Below, piece by piece: positions 19,725 through 27,857 of a DNA stretch of 64,000 nucleotides; within the stretch, counting starts at the first letter, position 1, and each line of letters opens with the position of its first letter. Source of the DNA: Candidatus Accumulibacter sp. 66-26 (GTDB lineage Bacteria > Pseudomonadota > Gammaproteobacteria > Burkholderiales > Rhodocyclaceae); NCBI GenBank assembly GCA_001897745.1, contig MKUH01000024.1:30680-94679 (forward strand), read 5' to 3'. Under the pieces are notes generated by a model. It was not told where the DNA came from and ran no database searches. It saw only the letters and a program-made list of their open reading frames with translations. The position numbers and the translations under genes were made by a program.

Positions 19725-20477
19725 TCACCCGAGTTCGTTGTGGTAATAATAGTTCTGCGTCGAGTAAAAACCGCGCCGCCATTCGACCGGCTTGTTGCCG
19801 TAAGTGAAGGTCACCCGCTCGACGAGAAGCAGCGGACTCCCCTCGGGCACCTTGAGCAGATCGGCGCTCACCCGGTCGGCGGAAACCGCGCGCAGACGCT
19901 CGTCGGCACGGATCATGCGCACGCCGTAGCGGCTTTCGAAAAGACTGTAGAGCGACTTGTCACTTTCCTTGAGGATATCGAGCGTCAGATCCTGGAATTG
20001 GTCGCCGGGAAGATAGATTTCGTCGAACACGACGGGTTCGTCGCCGAACTTCAGCAAGCGGCGCAGGATGATGATCGGCGCCCCCTGCTCCAGACCGAGC
20101 GTGCGCGCCACATCGGCGCCGGCCTTGGCCCGCCAGCACTCGATCGGAATGCTGTCGTGCTCGGACTGCAACTCACCCTCGTTCGGGGCGATGCGGAGAA
20201 AGCGGAAGAAGGAACGCGGATCGTTGTGCGTCGCAACGAAAGTGCCCTTTCCCTGACGGCGCACCAGCAGGTTGTCGGCGGCCATCTCGTCGATGGCCTT
20301 GCGCACGGTACCCTGACTCACGTTGAAGCGCGCGGCGAGTTCGGACTCGCTGGGAATGGCGTCGCCCGGCCCCCACTCGCCCGACTCCAGGCTGCGCATG
20401 ATCAAATCCTTGATCTGCCGATAGAGCGGACTAAAGGTCGGTGAGTGCAACACAGCGCGCGGCGGGGGGCGATTCAT
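19725..20477 (-). CDS. GntR-family regulator with UTRA domain (HutC/FarR type)
   Basis: Transcription factor of 250 aa. The N-terminal winged helix spans about residues 15-80 (LYRQIKDLIMRSLESGEW, then SESELAARFNVSQGTVRKAI and RRQGKGTFVA). The C-terminal UTRA small-molecule domain includes ILRRLLKFGDEPVVFDEIYLP. It lies between the sdh operon and mdh and is divergent from mdh. The palindrome TCTTATATAAGA between them is a likely operator. Context suggests control of TCA-cycle genes by a metabolite; the ligand is not predictable and the target set is inference. Confidence 0.9.
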   Translation of the reverse strand: MNRPPPRAVLHSPTFSPLYRQIKDLIMRSLESGEWGPGDAIPSESELAARFNVSQGTVRKAIDEMAADNLLVRRQGKGTFVATHNDPRSFFRFLRIAPNEGELQSEHDSIPIECWRAKAGADVARTLGLEQGAPIIILRRLLKFGDEPVVFDEIYLPGDQFQDLTLDILKESDKSLYSLFESRYGVRMIRADERLRAVSADRVSADLLKVPEGSPLLLVERVTFTYGNKPVEWRRGFYSTQNYYYHNELG

Positions 20478-20524
20478 GGCGCATCATTTCATCACAAATT
20501 CGGCGTGACGTCCATCCACTAATA

Positions 20525-20536
20525 TCTTATATAAGA
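20525..20536. promoter_or_regulatory. GntR-type operator palindrome TCTTATATAAGA
   Basis: Perfect 12-bp inverted repeat in an AT-rich patch, extended imperfectly on both sides (ATATCTTAT / ATAAGACAT). It lies 15 bases upstream of the mdh -35 hexamer and about 48 bases before the GntR gene start, where it can act on both promoters. Confidence 0.65.
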
Positions 20537-20550
20537 CATAAGCTGGAACA

Positions 20551-20580
20551 TTGACACTCGTCGGCTTTCGCTCTTATGAT
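20551..20580 (+). promoter_or_regulatory. Sigma-70 promoter of mdh
   Basis: Perfect -35 TTGACA (20551-20556), 18-base spacer, -10 TATGAT (20575-20580). The leader is about 110 bases before the mdh ATG at 20695. This is the strongest promoter match in the window. Confidence 0.75.
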
Positions 20581-20694
20581 TGATCCGATTTGCTTGCTCC
20601 GGCCAAACGCCGCGCCGGAGCGCCGTGCCGATCAATTCCGTAAGTCTGTCTTTCCGCCTTATTCTTGTTCATCGCTAACAACAGGAGCCGCACC

Positions 20695-21681
20695 ATGTCC
20701 AAAGCCCCCATGCGCGTCGCCGTCACCGGCGCTGCCGGCCAAATCGGTTACAGCCTGCTCTTCCGCATCGCCTCCGGCGAAATGCTCGGCAAGGATCAGC
20801 CGGTCATCCTCCAGCTGCTCGATCTGCCGCAAGCCCAGCAAGCCGTTCAGGGCGTCATGATGGAACTCGACGACTGCGCCTTCCCGCTGCTCGCCGGCAT
20901 GGTCGCCACCGACGATCCGAACGTCGCCTTCAAGGACGCCGACGTCTGCCTGCTGGTCGGCGCCCGTCCGCGCAGCAAGGGCATGGAGCGTGCCGACCTG
21001 CTGACCGCCAACGGCGCGATCTTCACCGTTCAGGGCAAGGCCATCGCCGAGAACGCCAAGGAAAACGTCAAGGTCCTGGTCGTCGGCAACCCGTGCAACA
21101 CCAACGCCTACATCGCCGCCGCCGCCGCCAAGAAAGTCGGCCGCACCAATCCGCGCAACTACCACGGCATGCTGCGTCTCGATCACAACCGCGCCCTGTC
21201 GCAACTGGCCGCCAAGATCGGCCGTCCGGTCTCCAGCCTGAAGAAGCTGGTCGTCTGGGGCAACCACTCGCCCACGATGTACGCCGACTACCGCAACTGC
21301 ACCTCGAACGGCGACAGCGTCAAGACCCTGATCAACGATCACGCCTGGAACAACGACGTCTTCCTACCGACCGTCGGCAAGCGCGGCGCCGCCATCATCG
21401 AAGCGCGCGGCCTATCCTCCGCCGCCTCGGCCGCCAACGCCGCGATCGACCACGTCCGCGACTGGGTCCTCGGCTCCGACGAATGGGTCACCATGGGCGT
21501 TCCGTCCGACGGCTCCTACGGCATCCCCGAAGGCGTCGTGTACGGCGTTCCGTGCGAGTGCAAGAACGGCGACTTCAAGATCATCCAGGGTCTGGAAATC
21601 GACGAGTACTCGCGCGAGAAGATGAACATCACGCTGAAGGAACTCGAAGAAGAGCGCGCCGCCGTCGCCAGCATGCTCTAA
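20695..21681 (+). CDS. mdh: Malate dehydrogenase
   Basis: NAD-dependent oxidation of malate to oxaloacetate. It is 328 aa from the ATG at 20695, chosen for CAGGAG 7 bases upstream; an in-frame ATG at 20665 would add 10 residues. The Rossmann motif is [19 protein letters not shown]. The substrate-binding Arg is in [15 protein letters not shown], and the catalytic His is in [13 protein letters not shown]. The sequence belongs to the cytosolic-type MDH group common in betaproteobacteria. A strong terminator follows at once, so it is probably transcribed alone from the GntR-flanked promoter. Confidence 0.97.
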   Translation: MSKAPMRVAVTGAAGQIGYSLLFRIASGEMLGKDQPVILQLLDLPQAQQAVQGVMMELDDCAFPLLAGMVATDDPNVAFKDADVCLLVGARPRSKGMERADLLTANGAIFTVQGKAIAENAKENVKVLVVGNPCNTNAYIAAAAAKKVGRTNPRNYHGMLRLDHNRALSQLAAKIGRPVSSLKKLVVWGNHSPTMYADYRNCTSNGDSVKTLINDHAWNNDVFLPTVGKRGAAIIEARGLSSAASAANAAIDHVRDWVLGSDEWVTMGVPSDGSYGIPEGVVYGVPCECKNGDFKIIQGLEIDEYSREKMNITLKELEEERAAVASML

Positions 21682-21698
21682 GCGGAAACTTCCTGCAC

Positions 21699-21728
21699 AA
21701 AGGCCGTGGCGTTGCCCACGGCCTTTTT
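21699..21728 (+). terminator. Rho-independent terminator after mdh
   Basis: Perfect 11-bp stem AAAGGCCGTGG / CCACGGCCTTT (21699-21709 with 21716-21726), 6-base loop, followed by TTC. The T-run is part of the stem end. Confidence 0.85.
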
Positions 21729-21731
21729 CGT

Positions 21732-21801
21732 TTACACGGCAGCTTTCCGCTTACGCGGAGCTTTTCGGATAGCGCGGCAGTTTTCGTTCACGCGGTAAAA
21801 T
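21732..21801 (+). repeat. Imperfect 19-bp tandem repeat upstream of the CitE-like gene
   Basis: Successive units begin at 21732, 21751, 21770 and 21788 and share a core like ACGCGGCAGCTTTTCG; the last is cut short by TAAAAT. Unit spacing of 18-19 bases keeps the copies nearly in register. TAAAAT (21796-21801) could be a -10 for the next gene, so the repeats may be promoter-linked binding sites. Confidence 0.5.
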
Positions 21802-21836
21802 GGCCGCTTCGCACAACCAGCCGACCCGCCGACCCC

Positions 21837-22820
21837 ATGCGCCATCCCAGCCAGGTTCTTTTCGCGGGGGAAAAACCCTTCCCCCTCCTGCCCGCCGTCG
21901 ACCACTACGCCGGCTCCGAAAAGCTGATGCGGAAGGCGCTCCAGCTACAGAACGAGCTCGGCCCCATCTTCGACATCACCTGCGACTGCGAGGACGGAGC
22001 GCGTGCCGGCGCGGAACGCGAACACGCCGAAATGGCCGCCGCCGTGATCATGGGCGCGGACAACCGCCACGGCCGCGTCGGCGCGCGCATCCACGACATC
22101 ACGCACCCGCACTGGCAGCAGGACGTTGAGATTCTCGTCTCGCGCGCCGGCACCCGCCTGCCCTTCCTGACGCTGCCCAAGGCGCGCGGCGTGGAGGACG
22201 TGCGCGTGCAGATCGCCGCCCTGCGCGACGCCGAGACAAGCCAGCGCATCGGGCGCGAGATTCCGGTGCACGTCCTCGTCGAAACGCACGGCGCGCTGCG
22301 CGAAGTGTGGGAGATCGCCGCCCTGCCCGGCGTCGAGTCGCTCGATTTCGGCCTGATGGATTTCGTGTCCGGCCACCACGGCGCGATTCCCGGCAGCGCG
22401 ATGAAGAGCCCCGGGCAGTTCGAGCACCCGCTCGTCGCCCGCGCCAAATGCGAGATCGCCGCCGCCGCGCTGGCCAACGGCGTCGTCCCCGCGCACAACG
22501 TGACGACCGAACTCAAGGACGTCGAGACGATCCGCGGCGACGCGCGCCGCGCGCGCAACGAATTCGGCTTCCTGCGCATGTGGAGCATCCACCCCAACCA
22601 GATCGTTCCGATCGTCGAAGCGATGCGCCCGGATTTCTCCGAGGTGGAAACGGCCGCCGCGATCCTGGGCGCCGCGCAGGACGCCGCCTGGGGGCCGATC
22701 CAGCACGAAGGCAAGCTGCACGACCGCGCCTCCTACCGCTATTACTGGGAGCTACTGGCGCGCGCCAACGCGACCGGAATGGCACTGCCGGAAGCGGCGC
22801 GCGCCCGCTTCTTCGCCTGA
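21837..22820 (+). CDS. HpcH/HpaI aldolase / citrate lyase beta-like protein
   Basis: CitE-superfamily TIM-barrel lyase, 327 aa, acting on a (CoA-)dicarboxylate or related thioester. The start ATG at 21837 begins MRHPSQVLFAGEKPF. Metal-binding acidic residues appear in TCDCEDGARAGAEREHAE and SLDFGLMDFVSG. The lid-like C-terminus has RMWSIHPNQIVPIVEAM. Family members include citryl-CoA, malyl-CoA and methylmalyl-CoA lyases and thioesterases; which reaction applies is not resolved. Position after mdh and beside the TCA genes suggests a role in malyl or citramalyl-CoA turnover. Confidence 0.85.
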   Translation: MRHPSQVLFAGEKPFPLLPAVDHYAGSEKLMRKALQLQNELGPIFDITCDCEDGARAGAEREHAEMAAAVIMGADNRHGRVGARIHDITHPHWQQDVEILVSRAGTRLPFLTLPKARGVEDVRVQIAALRDAETSQRIGREIPVHVLVETHGALREVWEIAALPGVESLDFGLMDFVSGHHGAIPGSAMKSPGQFEHPLVARAKCEIAAAALANGVVPAHNVTTELKDVETIRGDARRARNEFGFLRMWSIHPNQIVPIVEAMRPDFSEVETAAAILGAAQDAAWGPIQHEGKLHDRASYRYYWELLARANATGMALPEAARARFFA

Positions 22821-22828
22821 GCCGATCC

Positions 22829-23200
22829 ATGGCCCTGCGCGAACTCACCGAAGAAGTTCTGAAATTCCGCGATGCGCGGAACTGGGGGCAGTTTCACGAC
22901 CTGCGCCAGCTGATCGTTTCGCTCAACCTGGAAGCGGCGGAACTGCTCGAACTCACACAATGGAAGAGCGACGGCGAAATCGCCGCGCTGCCGGCCGACG
23001 CGACCGGTCGCGAAGCGCTCAGCGACGAATGCGCCGACGTCCTGCTCTACCTGCTGCTGCTCGCCGAACGCGCCGGCATCGACCTCGAGGCCGCGGCGCG
23101 CGACAAGCTGCGCAAGAACGCCGAAAAATATCCGGTGGAAAAAAGCTACGGATCGAGCCGCAAGTACACACAACTCGACGCGCCGTCCGACGACCGCTAG
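22829..23200 (+). CDS. MazG-like nucleotide pyrophosphohydrolase
   Basis: A 123-aa all-alpha NTP-PPase, probably hydrolysing a (d)NTP to the monophosphate. It shows the paired acidic motifs of the family: NLEAAELLELTQW (ExxE-like) and SDECADVLLYLLLL (ExxD), which together bind Mg2+. The opening RELTEEVLKFRDARNWGQFH resembles small dCTPase-type (RS21-C6) proteins. It starts 8 bases after the CitE-like gene and is probably co-transcribed. It ends convergent with rlmJ. The real substrate is unknown; a nucleotide-pool cleaning role is the family norm. Confidence 0.85.
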   Translation: MALRELTEEVLKFRDARNWGQFHDLRQLIVSLNLEAAELLELTQWKSDGEIAALPADATGREALSDECADVLLYLLLLAERAGIDLEAAARDKLRKNAEKYPVEKSYGSSRKYTQLDAPSDDR

Positions 23201-23222
23201 CCGCCGGCAGCGCAGCCCCGGA

Positions 23223-24071
23223 TCACCCCTCTTCCGACTGCTCCAGCGTGAAGCCCGCCCCCTCGTCGAGACCGAGCGCGGCGACCAGATAAGGCATCGT
23301 TTCCTGCAGGGTGGCGAACAGCGTCCACGGCGGGTTGAGCACGAACATGCCGCTGCCGTGCATGCCGAAACCGTCCTTGGCCGGCGTCGAGACGCGCAGC
23401 GCCACGTGCAGCCAGCTCTTGGCCGGCAGACGCTTGAGGCGCTCGGGCAGTTCGTGCGCGTCGAGACGCGTGAGCTGCGGATACCACACGGCGTAGGTAC
23501 CCGTCGGGAAGCGCGCCAGCCCCTCCTTCAGCTCGTGGAAGACCCGTTCGTAGTCCTGCTTGTCCTCGTAGGAGGGGTCGATCAGCACCAGGCCGCGGCG
23601 CGGCGGCGGCGGCAGCACCGCCTTGAGCCCGGCGAAGCCGTCGCCGGCCTCGACGATCACCCGTTTGCCCGCGGCCTCGAAATTCTCCTTCAACAGGCGC
23701 GCATCCTTGCTGTGCAGTTCGAACAGGCGCAGCCGGTCCTGCTCGCGCATCGTGTGCAGCGCGACCCACGGCGAACCGGGATAGGCGCGCAGGCGGCCGT
23801 CCGGGTTGAGTTCGCGCACCAGCGCGACGTACTCGGCGACCGCCGGCGGCAGGTCCTTGCGCTCCCACAGGCGGCCGACCCCTTCGCGAAACTCCGAAAG
23901 CTTCGCGGCGTAGCCCGCGTCGAGCGCGTAGCAGCCGGCGCCGGAGTGCGTATCGACGTACCAGAAAGGCTTGTCCTTCTGGCCGAGGTAGCGCGTCAAC
24001 TGGATGAGCAGCAGATGCTTGAGGACGTCGGCGTGATTGCCGGCATGGAAGGCGTGTCGATAACTGAGCAT
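23223..24071 (-). CDS. rlmJ: 23S rRNA (adenine-N6)-methyltransferase RlmJ
   Basis: Methylates adenine 2030 of 23S rRNA in the family. It is 282 aa. The start MLSYRHAFHAGNHADVLKH is the RlmJ (YhiR) signature. SAM binding is in DTHSGAGCYALD, and the catalytic motif is LIDPSYEDKQDY, an N6-adenine methylase variant of DPPY. The C-terminus holds HGSGMFVLNPPWTL. Single gene facing the MazG-like gene. Confidence 0.93.
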   Translation of the reverse strand: MLSYRHAFHAGNHADVLKHLLLIQLTRYLGQKDKPFWYVDTHSGAGCYALDAGYAAKLSEFREGVGRLWERKDLPPAVAEYVALVRELNPDGRLRAYPGSPWVALHTMREQDRLRLFELHSKDARLLKENFEAAGKRVIVEAGDGFAGLKAVLPPPPRRGLVLIDPSYEDKQDYERVFHELKEGLARFPTGTYAVWYPQLTRLDAHELPERLKRLPAKSWLHVALRVSTPAKDGFGMHGSGMFVLNPPWTLFATLQETMPYLVAALGLDEGAGFTLEQSEEG

Positions 24072-24258
24072 GGATGGGAACGTAGGAAAGATGAAACGGC
24101 GCGCACCGGGGGAGGCGCCGGAAAACGGTATCGGGGAAAAACCGGGGAAAGGGCGCGCTCCGCGCGCGCCGGCGAATTCTCGAATCCGCGCGCCGGGCCG
24201 GGAACGACCGAGCGACTAAGCCGCTACGCGCCGCCGATGGCACCCGCACATGGACGGA

Positions 24259-24603
24259 TCAGTAGCGATGGCCTCCGCCGCCATTGCCGCCGCCCCGGCC
24301 GGTGCCGTACGGACCGCGGCGCGGACCGCCGGTGCCGCCCCCGCCGCTGCGCGGCTCCTGCGGCCGGGCTTCGTTGACCGTCAGGTCGCGCCCGTCGACG
24401 CTCTTGCCGTTGAGCGCGGCGATCGCCGCCTGCGCTTCCTGTTCGGACCCCATTTCGACGAAACCGAAGCCCTTCGAGCGCTGCGTTTCGCGATCGCTGA
24501 TGACCTGCGCCGAAACGACCGCGCCGTAGGCGGCGAACATCTGCTCCAGGCCGCTGCGATCGATGCTGTAACTCAGATTGCCGACGTATAGCTTCTTGCC
24601 CAT
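24259..24603 (-). CDS. RRM-type RNA-binding protein with glycine-rich tail
   Basis: A 114-aa protein with one RNA recognition motif: RNP2 LYVGNL (residues 5-10) and RNP1 KGFGFVEM (about 44-51), both with their aromatic residues. The last 30 residues are Gly/Arg-rich (GGGGTGGPRRGPYGTGRGGG). This layout matches the small bacterial and cyanobacterial Rbp proteins, often linked to cold or stress and mRNA binding. It is monocistronic. RNA targets are unknown. Confidence 0.9.
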   Translation of the reverse strand: MGKKLYVGNLSYSIDRSGLEQMFAAYGAVVSAQVISDRETQRSKGFGFVEMGSEQEAQAAIAALNGKSVDGRDLTVNEARPQEPRSGGGGTGGPRRGPYGTGRGGGNGGGGHRY

Positions 24604-24701
24604 TTGCGAGGCTCCCGGTCAGGACGTTGAGATGACTGCTCCTAACAATAGCAAGGCCGGCGCCCGGAGTCGAATCGCTTGCGCACAGACAGGCCGCCGG
24701 A

Positions 24702-25958
24702 TCAGGCCGGCGCGCGCTCGGGCAAGGCGATCTGGTTGCCGGTACTGAACTGGTAGTCGTGGAAAATGTGTTCGGCGCTCAGCAACTGGTAGCTGCCGTC
24801 GTCCAGACGGTGCGTCGTGTCCTTCAGGCGGTACGTGTAATGGCCGCAGGTCCAGCAGTCGAAGTTGCGCATGTGCGTGCACAGGCAGGTCTTCTCCATC
24901 ACCGAAACGCGCTTGACGCCCGGATTGGCCGCCACCTCGCGGTTGTAGGCGGTGATGTAGGAGCAGCTGCCGCTGGCGTCGAGCAGATAGCCGTAGGCCT
25001 CGCAGTTCGGGCGGATGCCGGAACCGATGGCCGGGCTGTTCGAGAGCATGCGCATCGGGTAGCCGGTCGGCGACACCTGATTGACCTCGATCTGTTCCTC
25101 GGACGCCTTGAAGTATTCCTGCTGCACGTCTTCCGGCAGGCCGCACTCCTTCGCCACGGTGAAGCGCGTGGCGACCTGCACGGCGGCGGCGCCGCTCTCG
25201 AGGAAAGCGGTCGCATCCGAGCCGGTGAAGATGCCGCCGGCCGGAATCAGCGGAATGTCGAGCTGTTCGGCACGCAGCCAGGTCTGAATTTCGGCGACGA
25301 TGGTCGCCAGATCGTACTGCGCCCAGTCGGCACCGAAACCGAGGTGGCCGCCGGCGAGCGGACCTTCGACCACCACGTAGTCGGGCAGGCGGTTGGTGCG
25401 CGCGCTCTTGCGCAGGAAGAGCTGCAGCGCGCGCAGCGAGGAGACGATGATGCCCAGCTTGGCGTCGCGGAAGCGCGGATGATCCTCGATCAGCGCGAAG
25501 GAGCCGAGGTGCAGGCCGGCGGCCAGCGTGATGCCGTCGATGCCGGCGTCGAGCGCCGCCTGCAGGCGCACGCGCAGCGTTTCCTTCGGCGCGTTCATCG
25601 TCAGTTTTTCCATGCAGTTGACGAAGACCAGACCACTGCCGCGCTTCGCCTCCATGGTCGAGGCGACGTGCATGCGGGTCGCCTCGGCGACTTCGCCGAG
25701 GTTGAACTGGACGACCGACTTGTCGGTATTGGCGACGTTGAACTTGTACTGCTGCAGCTTGTTCTTGACGAATTTGGTGTTGAAGCGCCGGTCGGCCACC
25801 GTCTTGATCATCGCGTCGGAAATGTGCCCCACCCCGCCCAGCCGGGCCGCCTCGAGCGCCAGTTCCGCCGTCGAGATATCGACCCCCATGCCGCCGACCA
25901 TGATCGGCACCAACTCCTGCTTGCCGAACTTCAGCCGGAAATCATCCACACGCTTCAT
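24702..25958 (-). CDS. Nitronate monooxygenase-family flavoprotein
   Basis: FMN-dependent TIM-barrel enzyme of the nitronate monooxygenase / 2-nitropropane dioxygenase family, 418 aa. I prefer the ATG at 25958 because GGAGAAGGAC precedes it; a TTG one codon upstream is possible. FMN and catalytic regions are VPIMVGGMGVDISTAELAL, EGPLAGGHLGFGADW with the active-site His, and LIPAGGIFTGSDA. A C-terminal extension of about 80 residues contains the Cys-rich CLCTHMRNFDCWTCGHY, which may bind a metal and is not part of the basic fold. The substrate is unknown; these enzymes detoxify nitronates such as propionate-3-nitronate. Confidence 0.85.
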   Translation of the reverse strand: MKRVDDFRLKFGKQELVPIMVGGMGVDISTAELALEAARLGGVGHISDAMIKTVADRRFNTKFVKNKLQQYKFNVANTDKSVVQFNLGEVAEATRMHVASTMEAKRGSGLVFVNCMEKLTMNAPKETLRVRLQAALDAGIDGITLAAGLHLGSFALIEDHPRFRDAKLGIIVSSLRALQLFLRKSARTNRLPDYVVVEGPLAGGHLGFGADWAQYDLATIVAEIQTWLRAEQLDIPLIPAGGIFTGSDATAFLESGAAAVQVATRFTVAKECGLPEDVQQEYFKASEEQIEVNQVSPTGYPMRMLSNSPAIGSGIRPNCEAYGYLLDASGSCSYITAYNREVAANPGVKRVSVMEKTCLCTHMRNFDCWTCGHYTYRLKDTTHRLDDGSYQLLSAEHIFHDYQFSTGNQIALPERAPA

Positions 25959-26163
25959 CAATGTCCTTCTCCAAACCGCACAGGCTGCGTCCGCTCAACG
26001 GACGGAAAATCAAGAAAACCGCACAAAGGCAGCATTATCGCTCAAGGCGGACCGGAGTGGCGCTTTCCTTGGCGGAATATCCGTGGCGCCTTGCCCCGGA
26101 GAACGCCGGTCGACAACTGCCGCGTGTATGATTTGGAACGTATCCAGCCCCCGGTAGTTCGCC

Positions 26164-26796
26164 ATGTCCGACCCGAATTCTCCCTGCGACCACGACCATC
26201 CGCCGCCCGCCGGCAGCATCGGCATCCCGCGCCAGAACGCGTTCGACCCGACCGCCTTCGAGCGCGCCGTCGGCGACCTGCTGGCCGCCTGCGGCATCGC
26301 GCCCGACGCGAGGCACATGGGGCGCACCGCGCAGCGCGTGCGCGAACTCTGGCAGCGCCGCCTGCTCGGCGGCTACGACCTCGACCCGGCGACGGCGCTC
26401 GGCGACGGCTTCGACGACCCGCGCGGCGACATGGTCGTGATCCGCGGCATCGCCGTGCACGGCGTCTGCCCGCACCACCTCGTCCCCTTCCGCGGCGTCG
26501 CGCACGTCGCCTACCTGCCCGGCGGACGCCTGCACGGCTTCGGGCGCATCGCACGGCTGGTCGACGCCATCGGCCACCGCTTTACCTACCAGGAATGGAT
26601 GACGCGCGACGTCGCCGAGGCGCTGCTGCTGCACGGCAAGGCGCGCGGCGCCGCCTGCGTGATCGAGGCTGAACAGCTCTGCCTGCTGCTCGGCGAGGAC
26701 CGGCGCGGCGACGAACGCGTCGTCACGCAGGCCTTCACCGGCGCCTTCGAAAGCTCCGACCAGCTGCGCAACGAATTCCTGCGCGCCATCGCCTGA
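26164..26796 (+). CDS. GTP cyclohydrolase I-like protein (FolE family, divergent active site)
   Basis: T-fold protein of 210 aa aligned with FolE, which makes dihydroneopterin triphosphate from GTP. The zinc ligands appear kept: Cys and His in GVCPHHLVPF and Cys in IEAEQLC. However, the usual SxCEHH is VCPHH. The GLSK(I/L)xR substrate loop is GFGRIAR. The catalytic His two residues before the second Cys is Gln (EQLC rather than EHxC). The following MRGVRKPGS block is replaced by LLLGEDRRGDE. The QE pair of the QERLT block is retained (YQEWMT). Either a subfamily with altered chemistry or a non-catalytic relative; a canonical folE may exist elsewhere. Confidence 0.75.
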   Translation: MSDPNSPCDHDHPPPAGSIGIPRQNAFDPTAFERAVGDLLAACGIAPDARHMGRTAQRVRELWQRRLLGGYDLDPATALGDGFDDPRGDMVVIRGIAVHGVCPHHLVPFRGVAHVAYLPGGRLHGFGRIARLVDAIGHRFTYQEWMTRDVAEALLLHGKARGAACVIEAEQLCLLLGEDRRGDERVVTQAFTGAFESSDQLRNEFLRAIA

Positions 26797-26814
26797 ACGT
26801 CGGGCGTCCGGCGC

Positions 26815-27753
26815 TCAGGCGCCGACCAGCGTCAGCACGAGCGGCGTGGTGAGCGCGGCCAGCCCGGTGGACAGCACCAGACTGCTCGCCACCGGCCCCT
26901 CGAGCGTCTTGAACTGGCGCGACATCAGGTAGACGTTGGCGCCGACGGCGATCGAGGCGAGCAACACGACGACCTGCGTTTCCATCGCCGGCAGGCCGAG
27001 CAGGCGGGCCAGCCCCCAGACCACGAGCGGCTGCACGAGCAGCTTGACGGCGCTGATCGCCGCGCTGATCTTCCAGCCGTCGCGCACGCCGTATTCGACC
27101 AGACCCATACCCAAGGCGATCAGCGCGAGCGGCGCGGCGGCCTGCCCGAGCATGCTCAGCGGCGTGCCGACGACGGCCGGCAGCGGCAGGCCGGACAACC
27201 CGAACAGCGTGCCGGAGAGGATGCCGGCGACGATCGGGTTGCTGAGCACGGCGCGCGCCGTCTTGGCGAAGCCGCGCACCGAGAAGGTGCCGTGGCGCGC
27301 CCACTCGACCGAGACGGTGACCAGCGTCCACAGGATCAGCGCGTTGAACACGAGGACCAGCGCGACCGACGGCAGCGCCGCGTCGCCCAGCGTCACCTTG
27401 GCGAGCGGCAGGCCGAGCATGACGTTGTTGGAGAACACGCCGCCCAGCGCGAACACCGACTGCCCGACGCCGTCGAGCGCGAAAAACTTCCAGGCGATCA
27501 GTCGGCCGATTCCGAAGACGATCAGGCAGCTGCCGAAAAAGGCGATGAGCAGGCGCGAATCGACCGGCGGCAGGCGCGAGAAGTCGCTCATCAGGCCGAA
27601 CAGCATGGCCGGCAGCGCGACCGAAAAGACGAAACGCGTCAGGTTGTCCGCCATCGACTTCGGCCAGTCGGAAAAGCGCATCAGCGCGTAGCCGACGAAG
27701 ACGAGGGCGAACAGCGGCGCGGCCAGGGAGACGTGGTGCAGAAAGGTGTGCAT
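26815..27753 (-). CDS. AEC-family transporter (auxin efflux carrier type)
   Basis: Inner-membrane secondary transporter, 312 aa with about ten hydrophobic spans in two halves. The start is the ATG at 27753 (MHTFLHHVSLAAPLFALVF). Family features include GYALMRFSDWPKSMADNLTRFVF, the FSNNVMLGLPL segment with the conserved Asn pair, and a C-terminal SIAVGANVYLMSRQF. Bacterial AEC members move small carboxylates such as malate or malonate; the substrate here is not predicted. It is convergent with the FolE-like gene. The leader is a pyrimidine-rich tract with 11-bp repeats and no obvious Shine-Dalgarno. Confidence 0.88.
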   Translation of the reverse strand: MHTFLHHVSLAAPLFALVFVGYALMRFSDWPKSMADNLTRFVFSVALPAMLFGLMSDFSRLPPVDSRLLIAFFGSCLIVFGIGRLIAWKFFALDGVGQSVFALGGVFSNNVMLGLPLAKVTLGDAALPSVALVLVFNALILWTLVTVSVEWARHGTFSVRGFAKTARAVLSNPIVAGILSGTLFGLSGLPLPAVVGTPLSMLGQAAAPLALIALGMGLVEYGVRDGWKISAAISAVKLLVQPLVVWGLARLLGLPAMETQVVVLLASIAVGANVYLMSRQFKTLEGPVASSLVLSTGLAALTTPLVLTLVGA

Positions 27754-27760
27754 CGAAAAA

Positions 27761-27790
27761 AACGAGAAAGAAACGAGAAAGAAACGGGGA
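27761..27790. repeat. 11-bp tandem repeat in the AEC gene leader
   Basis: AACGAGAAAGA occurs twice in tandem (27761-27771, 27772-27782) with a third degenerate copy. On the coding strand of the AEC gene this is a pyrimidine-rich leader ending 8 bases before the ATG. Confidence 0.5.
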
Positions 27791-27816
27791 AAAAACGCCT
27801 CCCGTGCGGGGAGGCG
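27791..27816 (-). terminator. Terminator after the dienoyl-CoA isomerase gene
   Basis: Stem CGCCTCCC / GGGAGGCG (27796-27803 with 27809-27816), followed on the minus strand by TTTTTT. Confidence 0.75.
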
Positions 27817-27857
27817 CGGTACGGCGCAATGCTGCGGAAAGCGCCGGCGGCTTCCGC

